From CAZBWS01 sp964495705 (lineage in GTDB: Bacteria; Pseudomonadota; Gammaproteobacteria; HTCC5015): a stretch of 64,000 nucleotides of DNA. Positions 33,652 to 41,555 of the stretch are shown here, in pieces (position 1 is the stretch's first letter; every line of letters starts with the position of its first letter). Location: positions 5,239 through 69,238 of the forward strand of contig CAZBWS010000006.1 in the NCBI GenBank assembly GCA_964495705.1, written 5' to 3'. Position numbers and translations under genes: made by a program. The notes beneath the pieces were generated by a model. It saw only the letters and a program-made list of their open reading frames with translations. It ran no database searches and was not told the DNA's origin.

Positions 33652-34785
33652 TTAAGCTGTTTGCTCACTAGACTGCACCACTCCTGGCCACAAAGGCTGA
33701 TGTTCTTTACACGTAAGTATATTAACCAGCTTTACCAAACGCTTTGCGATTGACTCTTCGACAACGGGTACACCGTGCTTAGCACAGATCTCTCGCACAC
33801 AACTGTGAGCCACGCGATACTGTAGCAAGGTTAGATCAGGAAATAGATGGTGTTCTATTTGGTAGTTTAAATAACCCTGCATAAAGTCACGCACTTCACC
33901 ACCACAATTATAGTCGGCCGAACCCACAATTTGATGTAGATAAAAGCTGGCCCGATCCGCTGGGTGTTTATCAAATACGTATAAGTCAGAACCCGCGTGA
34001 TTGGGCGTGATGACCACGTAAGTCCATACATTGATGACTAACTCTGCAACTAATAAATTCAGTAAGGCGCTCAGCGCCGCCTCGGGACTGTGTAATAAAA
34101 ACAAAGACGGTAAAAAAATAAACCGGAAGCTAATGTAAGGCAACCAGCATTGCCACATAACAACCCAAAAACGCTTATTCATGGGAGACCAAAGCTCCCA
34201 GGAACCCAAATCGATATTGGTTTTTTCTTGCTTGTTAAGCAGTGCATTCAAAGTATTAATGGCATAGTAAAAAGGCTTCCATAACATAGCCGCGCCCAAT
34301 ACAAATAAATAACGAAGAAACATCGGCATAGAACTATCGCGTATCCAATCTACTTTGTTCTGCGGCACATCAGGATCTGCCTGCTCTCCCAAACTGTAAT
34401 GGTGAAGTATATCGTGCTCATAATGCCAGGCATTGGGAGTCATCCAGTCCATCCAATGCACCACACGCCTCCAGCCACGGGCATAAAATTTACTGTCATA
34501 GCGCCGAGGAGCGCCAGGGATTTTCTCATAAGCCTTATGACTAATATGGTGTGACACAATGGCCCAGCGCGCAAAGCTAGCGGCCGCCAGAGTAATAATA
34601 GAAAGCAGGTTCAAGCCAAAGCCTGCCGTTAGCAAGCCAATAAGTGCTAACAGCCAAACCACGCGCTCAATATTTTTAAAATGAGCCAAGTCCTTGGCAC
34701 CTATATTATTACGAAGCTCTTTGCGCAACTGGTCTATTTCCGCACCAAAAGCTTTTAAGTCGATATCAAAGGGAGTTGTTTGCAT
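33652..34785 (-). CDS. Membrane fatty acid desaturase (third copy in window)
   Basis: A 377-residue desaturase with three histidine boxes: HHISH (about residues 77-81), HDILHH (about 121-126) and QIEHH (about 309-313). Four to six spans surround them. It is clearly distant from the tandem pair at the window start, so it is an older paralogue or a different specificity. The Glu-rich loop and PNHAGSDLYVF region are shared with acyl-lipid desaturases of other marine bacteria. It is followed upstream on the same strand by an SRPBCC protein (28 bp away), suggesting a lipid-linked pair. Confidence 0.92.
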   Translation of the reverse strand: MQTTPFDIDLKAFGAEIDQLRKELRNNIGAKDLAHFKNIERVVWLLALIGLLTAGFGLNLLSIITLAAASFARWAIVSHHISHKAYEKIPGAPRRYDSKFYARGWRRVVHWMDWMTPNAWHYEHDILHHYSLGEQADPDVPQNKVDWIRDSSMPMFLRYLFVLGAAMLWKPFYYAINTLNALLNKQEKTNIDLGSWELWSPMNKRFWVVMWQCWLPYISFRFIFLPSLFLLHSPEAALSALLNLLVAELVINVWTYVVITPNHAGSDLYVFDKHPADRASFYLHQIVGSADYNCGGEVRDFMQGYLNYQIEHHLFPDLTLLQYRVAHSCVREICAKHGVPVVEESIAKRLVKLVNILTCKEHQPLWPGVVQSSEQTA

Positions 34786-34813
34786 AATTTAGTGATCTTA
34801 TTTTGGGCTGTGA

Positions 34814-35257
34814 CTAACGTTGTTCTATTGACTTCAGCATACTGTGAAAAACACCAGAGCCTTGTTTCTGCATAACTTTATCTAGTAACTTACCTACGAG
34901 CGGGACAGCCACTTCACCCTCAGACACCCACGTCACCTGTGTCGTCTCGTCGCCCAAATCAACAAAGTCGATAAGCCCTTTGTAGTGATTCATGCCTAAC
35001 GGCTTAGCTTTTTCTATTTTGTACTGCATATGCACAGGGCGCTCAAACGCTGTAATACGTTCCCATACTTGGAACCCGTTCATCTTTACAGAGCGAAAAG
35101 CGCCCAAGCCATTGCGTTCTTCGGCGCCTTCTTGCAACAACTCAGAGTCATCGATTGCAGGAAAAGCCGCATAATTACCGTGATCACTAATAGCGTCAAA
35201 CACCTTAGCAATCGGCGCTTGAACGATGCGCTGTACTTTTATTTTAAACATGTTCAT
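34814..35257 (-). CDS. SRPBCC / polyketide-cyclase-like lipid-binding protein
   Basis: A 147-residue protein with the SRPBCC opening FKIKVQRIVQAPIAKVFDAISDHGNYAAFPAI and a C-terminal helix (VGKLLDKVMQKQGSGVFHSMLKSIE), as in the START-like hydrophobic-ligand-binding fold. A second ATG two codons in is an equally possible start. It probably binds a lipid or other hydrophobic ligand and shares an operon with the downstream desaturase. Confidence 0.85.
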   Translation of the reverse strand: MNMFKIKVQRIVQAPIAKVFDAISDHGNYAAFPAIDDSELLQEGAEERNGLGAFRSVKMNGFQVWERITAFERPVHMQYKIEKAKPLGMNHYKGLIDFVDLGDETTQVTWVSEGEVAVPLVGKLLDKVMQKQGSGVFHSMLKSIEQR

Positions 35258-35297
35258 TCTCGAGTAATTTTATTGGCATGCACAATAACACTCTCAC

Positions 35298-35310
35298 AGC
35301 CTATCCGCAT
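35298..35310 (-). repeat. Dispersed 13-mer ATGCGGATAGGCT (intergenic copy)
   Basis: A full 13-base match on the minus strand, in the 101-bp space between the SRPBCC gene and the divergent trmA. Here the motif lies upstream of genes rather than at a gene end. Confidence 0.85.
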
Positions 35311-35358
35311 TAATCAATATTTACCCACATCGAAGTCATCAATGCTAAAATCCCGTGC

Positions 35359-36468
35359 ATGAGCAATAGCACACTTCCGATCGAACAATACCCCAATTTA
35401 TTAGACGAGAAAGCGGCTCGCCTGCGCGGACTGTTTGGCGACCTCACCACGCCAGAATTGAAAGTTTATGACTCTCCCCGTGAACACTTTCGTATGCGTG
35501 CAGAGTTTCGTATATGGCACGATGAAGGTGATTGCTGCTATGCCATGTTTGAACCTGGGCAGAAAGCCAGCTTTAAGACATTAATACGCATACAAAATCT
35601 GCCCATTGCAGCTAAAGCGATTAATGAATTGATGCATCCCTTGTTAGATGCCATTAAAACTCAAGAAATCACCAAAAACCGTATCTTCACGATTGAGTTT
35701 TTATCGACTCTCAGCAATGACATGTTGGTCACACTGATCTATCACAAGACACTGGATGAGGAATGGGAGGCGGCGGCGCGTAAGCTGGAGCAGAAATTTG
35801 GCATTCATATCATTGGCCGCAGCCGTAAGCAGAAGTTGGTGCTGACTCAGGACTATGTCACCGAAACCTTGAGTATCCAAGAACGTGATTACCACTACAA
35901 GCAAATTGAAGGGGGATTCACCCAACCCAACGCCCATGTTTGCGCCAAGATGGTAAATTGGGCGGTGGAAGCCGCTAAGGGCTTGGATGGCTCAAAGGAT
36001 ATGCTGGAACTGTATTGCGGCAACGGTAATTTCACCCTGCCACTCGCTAGTCAATTTAAACGTGTACTGGCCACAGAGATTTCTAAAACCTCGGTGTACG
36101 CTGCGCAGTGGAATATTGAAAAAAACAATATCGACAATATTCAGGTGATTCGCCTATCCAGCGAAGAATTCACCGAAGCCTATACTTGTGTGCGTGAATT
36201 TAGGCGCTTACAACGTAGTGAAATTGATATAAGTAGTTACAATATCAGCACTGTATTTGTTGACCCTCCCCGTGCTGGCATCGATGCGGATACGCTAAAA
36301 CTGATCGCCCAGTTTGACAATATCCTATACATCTCCTGCAACCCCGATACCCTGCGAGACAATATGCAGGCGCTTAAACACACACACAGCATTGAGCGCT
36401 TTGCTCTATTTGACCAGTTTCCCTATACACACCACATTGAATCTGGGGTATTACTCAAGAAGCGATGA
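35359..36468 (+). CDS. trmA: tRNA (uracil-5-)-methyltransferase
   Basis: A 369-residue TrmA. GGFTQPNAHV (near residue 192) and LELYCGNGNFTLPLA (near 217) bind S-adenosylmethionine. FVDPPRAGID and LYISCNPDTL carry the catalytic residues, including the nucleophilic cysteine. The enzyme makes 5-methyluridine-54 in the T loop of tRNA. Length and start match E. coli. Confidence 0.97.
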   Translation: MSNSTLPIEQYPNLLDEKAARLRGLFGDLTTPELKVYDSPREHFRMRAEFRIWHDEGDCCYAMFEPGQKASFKTLIRIQNLPIAAKAINELMHPLLDAIKTQEITKNRIFTIEFLSTLSNDMLVTLIYHKTLDEEWEAAARKLEQKFGIHIIGRSRKQKLVLTQDYVTETLSIQERDYHYKQIEGGFTQPNAHVCAKMVNWAVEAAKGLDGSKDMLELYCGNGNFTLPLASQFKRVLATEISKTSVYAAQWNIEKNNIDNIQVIRLSSEEFTEAYTCVREFRRLQRSEIDISSYNISTVFVDPPRAGIDADTLKLIAQFDNILYISCNPDTLRDNMQALKHTHSIERFALFDQFPYTHHIESGVLLKKR

Positions 36469-36485
36469 ACTGATCATTGATCAGT
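36469..36485. terminator. Tail-to-tail palindrome
   Basis: ACTGATCA-T-TGATCAGT lies directly after the trmA stop and includes the stop codon of the convergent lipoprotein gene. The stem is AT-balanced and short, so terminator function is uncertain. Confidence 0.3.
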
Positions 36486-37643
36486 ATAGTGCGCTACCAC
36501 TGCTTGTATTTTTCCGCCGCGATAAACACTGGTGCCCACATAAATACTGTCCCCGGACACTTCTACCTCTCCAGTCGTGCTTTGAGCAGCTCCCGATAGT
36601 TTTGCCCAGACAAGTCGATCACCTTGCAGATCAAACTGTTCGGTCGTTGCATTGCCCGTGACAAGTAGTTCGCCATTATCATTAATAGCGACATCCCGTA
36701 CAAAACTACTATCCTGCTCAGCCTGCCATTGGATACGTCCTCTACTATCAAATTGAGTTAGCTGTCGGCCTTTCCCATAAGACTGTACTAAAACGATATG
36801 CGCTGTTTCAGGGGCTTTAAGCAATACAGGCCCTGTTAATAAATTATTACTAGTAGAAGGCAAACCAATTACACGTTGCCACTCTACTATTCCTTGGAAT
36901 ATATTGATTTTTTTCAGCCAAGCCTTGCCGCCTTGCATTTCACTTATCGCTAAATACAATGCGCCCGCTTGCCAGCTAAGGTCCAACTGCTGATTTAAAC
37001 CCTTCTCTGCATTAGCTAAATACCAAAGTTGATTACCGTCTACATCATAGGCATTAATACCCTTTGCACCGGCGACATAAAAATCACCTAATAACCCAAC
37101 CTCAATAGACCAAGTTTGTTCGCTCTGATGAATATCAACCAATAAAACACCTTGGGTATTGAGTACTTGTGTACGCTTACCAGTGACATAAATTTTATCC
37201 GCAATGATCTGCATGCTGCGCGCTGAGCCATCTTGATAGCTATAGACCCAACGCTGTTGTCCCTGTTTATTAATAGCTAGTAAACGTGTTTTTCCATTGG
37301 GTGTATTAACTAATAAATATGCCTTTTCACCTGCAATTAATAACTGGGCAATATTTTCATTCTCACCCAAATCAAACACATTACTCCACACGGTATCGCC
37401 CTGTGTATCTAGCTCTAAAAGCAAAACATCTACACTGCGATTCGCGCCAACGACTATTGTCTCTACTGCGACTAATACATTTCCATTAGCAAGCGCTTGC
37501 ATATCTTTAAGCCACTCTACACGCTGCTCATCATTTTCTTTCGCGCTAACGCTACGCTCCCAATCAGCATCAATTTTACAAGCAGATAGAACCAGGCTTA
37601 CTAGGCACACCATTACAGCGCTTAGTATCAATTTAATATTCAC
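36474..37643 (-). CDS. Lipoprotein with PQQ-like beta-propeller repeats
   Basis: A 389-residue protein with a lipoprotein signal (SLVLSAC, lipidated Cys at 21). The mature part alternates short strands with repeated motifs such as LLELDTQGDTVW, LLAINKQGQQRWVYSY, INAYDVDGNQLWYL and LTQFDSRGRIQW: about 40-residue repeats with a terminal Gly-x-x-x-W, as in PQQ/WD-like propellers. Residue +2 is Lys, so outer-membrane sorting is likely. The role is unknown; BamB has a similar fold, but this sequence does not match it closely enough to name. Confidence 0.85.
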   Translation of the reverse strand: MNIKLILSAVMVCLVSLVLSACKIDADWERSVSAKENDEQRVEWLKDMQALANGNVLVAVETIVVGANRSVDVLLLELDTQGDTVWSNVFDLGENENIAQLLIAGEKAYLLVNTPNGKTRLLAINKQGQQRWVYSYQDGSARSMQIIADKIYVTGKRTQVLNTQGVLLVDIHQSEQTWSIEVGLLGDFYVAGAKGINAYDVDGNQLWYLANAEKGLNQQLDLSWQAGALYLAISEMQGGKAWLKKINIFQGIVEWQRVIGLPSTSNNLLTGPVLLKAPETAHIVLVQSYGKGRQLTQFDSRGRIQWQAEQDSSFVRDVAINDNGELLVTGNATTEQFDLQGDRLVWAKLSGAAQSTTGEVEVSGDSIYVGTSVYRGGKIQAVVAHYTDQ

Positions 37644-37848
37644 CGAAAACTCCTAATGATTTTTCACTGGAATAGTTTATGAGTGAAAATTAGAATAAAC
37701 CCATCAATCAAATGCTTAATCGTATGATTTGATCAGCGCCGCTATTAAATCGCTTAAGCGAAGATGACAATGAGCGGATAGAAGCGCCATAATTACCCTA
37801 TACATTCAAAATACAGAGTTAAAGGCGCCAAAATATGGCGTATAAAAA

Positions 37849-38337
37849 ATGAAACAATTAATTATCGCACGCCACGCAAAGAGTGACTGGGTACAGGGAC
37901 AAAGCGACCATGAGCGCACGCTGAATAAGTACGGTCTGTACGACACGCCTAATATGGGCAAGCGCCTTGCTGAGAGGCTCAATCAACAAGGGGCTAAAGT
38001 TGACTTGGTTATTAGCAGCTCGGCCATACGTGCATTAACCACCGCACAACTACTCGCCCGTGAATTAGGCTATGCTCCAGAGCATATCCGCATACAAGAC
38101 AACCTCTACGCGAGCTCCCCACAAACATGGAAAAATATTATTGAGGGCATCGATGAACAATACCGCTGTGTATTAATCGTGGGGCACAACCCTGAGATAT
38201 CTAGCGTGGTCAGCCAGCTCAGCGGCGAGCACCAAACACTATCACCTTGCACCGTTGCACAATTGGAATATGCGAATAAGCCCTGGAAGCCACTCTGCCA
38301 GGCGAGCTCTTTCACGATAGATAGACCCGAGCAATAA
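37849..38337 (+). CDS. sixA: SixA-type phosphohistidine phosphatase
   Basis: A 162-residue histidine phosphatase. LIIARHAKSDW holds the RH(A/G) catalytic histidine at residue 9, DHERTLN is the SixA signature, and VGHNPEISSV carries the second histidine. SixA removes phosphate from histidines of phosphotransfer proteins, for example PtsP or ArcB in E. coli. The gene is alone, ending three bases before the convergent kdkA stop. Confidence 0.92.
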   Translation: MKQLIIARHAKSDWVQGQSDHERTLNKYGLYDTPNMGKRLAERLNQQGAKVDLVISSSAIRALTTAQLLARELGYAPEHIRIQDNLYASSPQTWKNIIEGIDEQYRCVLIVGHNPEISSVVSQLSGEHQTLSPCTVAQLEYANKPWKPLCQASSFTIDRPEQ

Positions 38338-38339
38338 AT

Positions 38340-39083
38340 TTAACCGTTATAGGCTTGCAACAACTCATCCCACTCAGAGCCAGAGAAGTGAAAACCCTTT
38401 CCAGCGGTTTGTGCAATGCCTTGCTCTTTATTTAAAGAACGTAACAGGCGATCTAAATTTTTCTTTTTCCATATGGCCGATTCAGCGTTATCGGACTTGA
38501 TCACGCACTTATCAAAGTCGATTAGAAAAACCTCATCGCCACGCAATAAAATATTATGGCAATTCAAATCGTCGTGATAAACGCCTGCATTATGAAATTG
38601 GCGAACCACTTGGCCTATGTTTTGCCAATAATTGATCTCACCCTTAAGCAATAGATCATACAGCGGAGTGACAGCCTCTAGCTGGTGCATTAATAAGTCA
38701 GCCGAGTAAAACAAGCCACCAGAGACTATCCGCATACCTGCAGGCTTGGGGGCCGGCAAGCCTAGGTTTTGCAGCTCGCACAACAGCGCCCACTCCTTGT
38801 AAGGCCGGGTGTTTTCCAGCTTACTATTGAGATAAAATTCGGGGTTGATTTTTCCAACCAAACCACCACGCAAATAGTGGCGCAAAACCAGCTTGTGCGA
38901 CTCCCAGTCGAAGAAATACGTCGTGCCCCGCCCCTGAGCCGTCTTTTTGATCAATTGATGTTGCTCTAAAAAATAGGATTCAAACAAATAGGGCCAAGAG
39001 GTCAGCTTTACGTCCTGCATATTCCCGTCGTAGAGAATATGTTGGTTGCCAACTTTTAGTTCTTTTTCTTGAATTTCAAGCAC
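38340..39083 (-). CDS. kdkA: 3-deoxy-D-manno-octulosonic acid kinase
   Basis: A 247-residue Kdo kinase of the lipopolysaccharide-kinase fold. QGRGTTYFFDWESHKLVLRHYLRGGLVGKI (about 48-80) is the ATP-binding N lobe, FHNAGVYHDDLNCHNILL is the catalytic loop, and LIDFDKC carries the metal-binding Asp. It phosphorylates Kdo of the LPS inner core at position 4. It is divergent from the heptosyltransferase gene, 60 bp apart, as expected for inner-core assembly. Confidence 0.95.
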   Translation of the reverse strand: MLEIQEKELKVGNQHILYDGNMQDVKLTSWPYLFESYFLEQHQLIKKTAQGRGTTYFFDWESHKLVLRHYLRGGLVGKINPEFYLNSKLENTRPYKEWALLCELQNLGLPAPKPAGMRIVSGGLFYSADLLMHQLEAVTPLYDLLLKGEINYWQNIGQVVRQFHNAGVYHDDLNCHNILLRGDEVFLIDFDKCVIKSDNAESAIWKKKNLDRLLRSLNKEQGIAQTAGKGFHFSGSEWDELLQAYNG

Positions 39084-39143
39084 CGGTTTCCGCTCACAAG
39101 GGTTATACTTATCTGTAGTATAACACTTAGATATAAAGCAATC

Positions 39144-40211
39144 GTGAAACTACCACTAGCTCAGCCCCCCCAGTCTATATGCATACTGCGCTTTTCCGCT
39201 ATAGGAGACTGTACCCACATGGTGCCCGTAGTGCGTACACTGCAAGCACAGTGGCCAGAGGTAAAAATCACCTGGATCATCGGCAAGCTTGAACATATGT
39301 TGCTACATGACCTAGACGGCGTAGAGTTTATTGTTTTTGACAAAAGCCAGGGGCGCCAAGCCTATGGCCAACTGCGTAAAGACCTAAAGGGGCGCAGCTT
39401 CGACATTCTACTCAATATGCAGATCGCCCTGCGCGCCAGCATTGCCAGCCTATTTATCAAAGCCCCGATTAAGCTTGGCTACGATAAGGCTCGTGCCAAA
39501 GACAAGCAGTGGCTGTTCACCAATGCGCGCATTGCCGCGGTAGAACGTCAACATGTGCTGGATGGATTCTTTGAATTCACCAAGGCCATAGGTATTGCCG
39601 AACGCACCTTAGAATGGAACATTCCTATTCCAGAAGCTACCAAGGAGTTTGTAGGTACAATTTTTCATGTGGATAAGCCCGTACTGGCCATCAATGCCTG
39701 CTCTAGCAACCGCTCGCGCAACTGGCGCAACTGGAACGCAGAGAACTATGCTGCCGTTGCCAGTTATGCAATTGAAAAGCACGGCATGCAGGTTGTGCTC
39801 ACTGGCGGCCCTGCTGAGTTGGAAATCAATATGGCCACAAATATTCAAGCCGCCTGCCCCCAGCCGCTTATTAACTTAGTCGGTAAAACCAAGCTCAAGG
39901 AAATGCTCGCCGTACTCGATAGAGCCAACGTCATGATCTCCCCTGACACAGGGCCTGCACATATGGCCACCACCGTCGGCACTCCCGTTATTGGTCTTTA
40001 CGCCACTTCCAACCCCCATCGAACAGGCCCCTACTTGAGCATAGAGAATACTGTGAACGAATACCCTCAGGCTTTGCAGGAAGAATGCGGATTATCTGTA
40101 GCGCAGGCTAAATGGGGCCAGCGTGTACGCAGCGACACAGCGATGTTGCGGATTCAGGTTGAGGATGTTATTGCGCAGTTAGATAGGCTATTGAGAGCTG
40201 ACAATACATGA
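39144..40211 (+). CDS. GT9-family LPS heptosyltransferase-like protein
   Basis: 355 residues from GTG 39144; the open frame extends upstream into the kdkA start but does not look coding there. ICILRFSAIGDCTHMVPVVRTLQ is the GT9 opening. INACSSNRSRNWRNWNAENYAAVA, VLTGGPAELEIN and ISPDTGPAHMATTVGTPVIGLYATSNPHRTGPY are the donor-binding blocks. It transfers a heptose from ADP-heptose to the LPS inner core. Which step (WaaC or WaaF-like) cannot be told by sequence alone. It overlaps the next gene by four bases. Confidence 0.92.
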   Translation: MKLPLAQPPQSICILRFSAIGDCTHMVPVVRTLQAQWPEVKITWIIGKLEHMLLHDLDGVEFIVFDKSQGRQAYGQLRKDLKGRSFDILLNMQIALRASIASLFIKAPIKLGYDKARAKDKQWLFTNARIAAVERQHVLDGFFEFTKAIGIAERTLEWNIPIPEATKEFVGTIFHVDKPVLAINACSSNRSRNWRNWNAENYAAVASYAIEKHGMQVVLTGGPAELEINMATNIQAACPQPLINLVGKTKLKEMLAVLDRANVMISPDTGPAHMATTVGTPVIGLYATSNPHRTGPYLSIENTVNEYPQALQEECGLSVAQAKWGQRVRSDTAMLRIQVEDVIAQLDRLLRADNT

Positions 40212-41491
40212 GCAAAGCCAAACTATTGCTCTTAATCATTATTACTGGGTTAATTGCACTTGGCGTATACCTTCGCAGCGACGAAGAGCTAAGCCCTGCT
40301 GCCGTACAGTGGTTAGAAAAACTTGAGTTTAGCAAACAAGACTTTAACACTGACAATGCTTATATTTATTTGATGGGGCAAGTAGCTAGCCCCCATGACT
40401 CAGTTTACGGCGTGGGGCTTGAGAGGATAAAACAGAGTGAGAGGGCATATAAAGATGGTGAATTTGAAAATCATGATTTTCATTTAAGCGACTATAAGGA
40501 TACCAATCCAGCCCTTAACCCTAACAACACTCTTATTTGTACTGGCGAGGACAGTCGACTTTGCCTAGTAAAGTACATCAACACCCCTGATAACGCTCGA
40601 AAAACTGTAGAAATATACTCGGATGTATTGCGCCGCTATAAAACAATGATGGCTGCACCTAACTACAGAACTCTCAATACTATCCACATACTCGGCAGAC
40701 TACCTGAGTACCAATACATAATGATAGGAAGCCGTTTAGCCTTACTTGAAGCTATAGCCCAAACCAACCATTCCCCCCAGCTAGCATTAACGCTCCTTCA
40801 AGAAGACATCATTAACTTACGAAAGCAATTAGCATTAGCCGATACATTAATCCATAAAATGGTAATAAACAGGGCTTTATCACGCGCAATTGACTCCCTA
40901 TCCTTACTGTTCACAAATAATGTAATTCCCCCTAGCTTAGTCACTCCTTTAGTAACCAATAAACTTACTCCAGCCGAACTTAGCATGATAAAAGCGATGC
41001 AAGGTGAACTAGCTTTCAGTATAAATACCAACATAGGCAGTATGGCTTTAGATAAATATAACAATGACTTCACTCAGTGGATGCTAAAGTTCATTTACCT
41101 CCCTAACGCTACGGCTAATCTTCTACAAAACTTTTATGAAGAAGTGTCCAACTTGTCTCAATCTGCACCTAATCAGTATTTAAGTAAAAGAAATTTAGCT
41201 CTAGCTGAAAACCCCGGTCTACATATAAAAAATATAGCAGGAAGAGTTCTACTGGGTATAGGCCATATAGATTTCCGGGAATACACAGACCGCCTCTTTA
41301 ACCTCAACAACAAACTAAAGCTAATACGGGTACGCTGGGCAAACACCGCTGATATAGATTTATCCGCCCCTGAAAACAGCTCCCCACTAGACCAGTCCCC
41401 GCCTTACTACCACTCAGATGAAGACGGCAAACCCCTTATTTGCTACAAAAGCCTGAGTGACCGCCTATCAGACCACTGCCTAATGATCTGA
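40208..41491 (+). CDS. Hypothetical membrane-anchored protein in LPS region
   Basis: A 427-residue protein with one N-terminal transmembrane segment (KLLLLIIITGLIALGVYL, residues 5-22) and a large helical domain that should be periplasmic. Two cysteines near residues 112 and 119 (ICTGEDSRLC) could form a disulfide. It is AT-rich compared with its neighbours. The ATG overlaps the heptosyltransferase stop (ATGA), so translation is coupled to LPS core synthesis. I do not recognise the family. Its position suggests an envelope role, but there is no direct evidence. Confidence 0.8.
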   Translation: MSKAKLLLLIIITGLIALGVYLRSDEELSPAAVQWLEKLEFSKQDFNTDNAYIYLMGQVASPHDSVYGVGLERIKQSERAYKDGEFENHDFHLSDYKDTNPALNPNNTLICTGEDSRLCLVKYINTPDNARKTVEIYSDVLRRYKTMMAAPNYRTLNTIHILGRLPEYQYIMIGSRLALLEAIAQTNHSPQLALTLLQEDIINLRKQLALADTLIHKMVINRALSRAIDSLSLLFTNNVIPPSLVTPLVTNKLTPAELSMIKAMQGELAFSINTNIGSMALDKYNNDFTQWMLKFIYLPNATANLLQNFYEEVSNLSQSAPNQYLSKRNLALAENPGLHIKNIAGRVLLGIGHIDFREYTDRLFNLNNKLKLIRVRWANTADIDLSAPENSSPLDQSPPYYHSDEDGKPLICYKSLSDRLSDHCLMI

Positions 41492-41555
41492 TTTCCCAGC
41501 GCAAAGCAGGACTTACTGTTAAAATAGCCGCCTTCCTGCTCAATTGGCCCGCACC

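Noticed and set aside
38340..39143. GT9 gene starting at ATG 39069
   Set aside because: It would overlap the start of kdkA by 15 bases; the conserved N terminus begins at GTG 39144.
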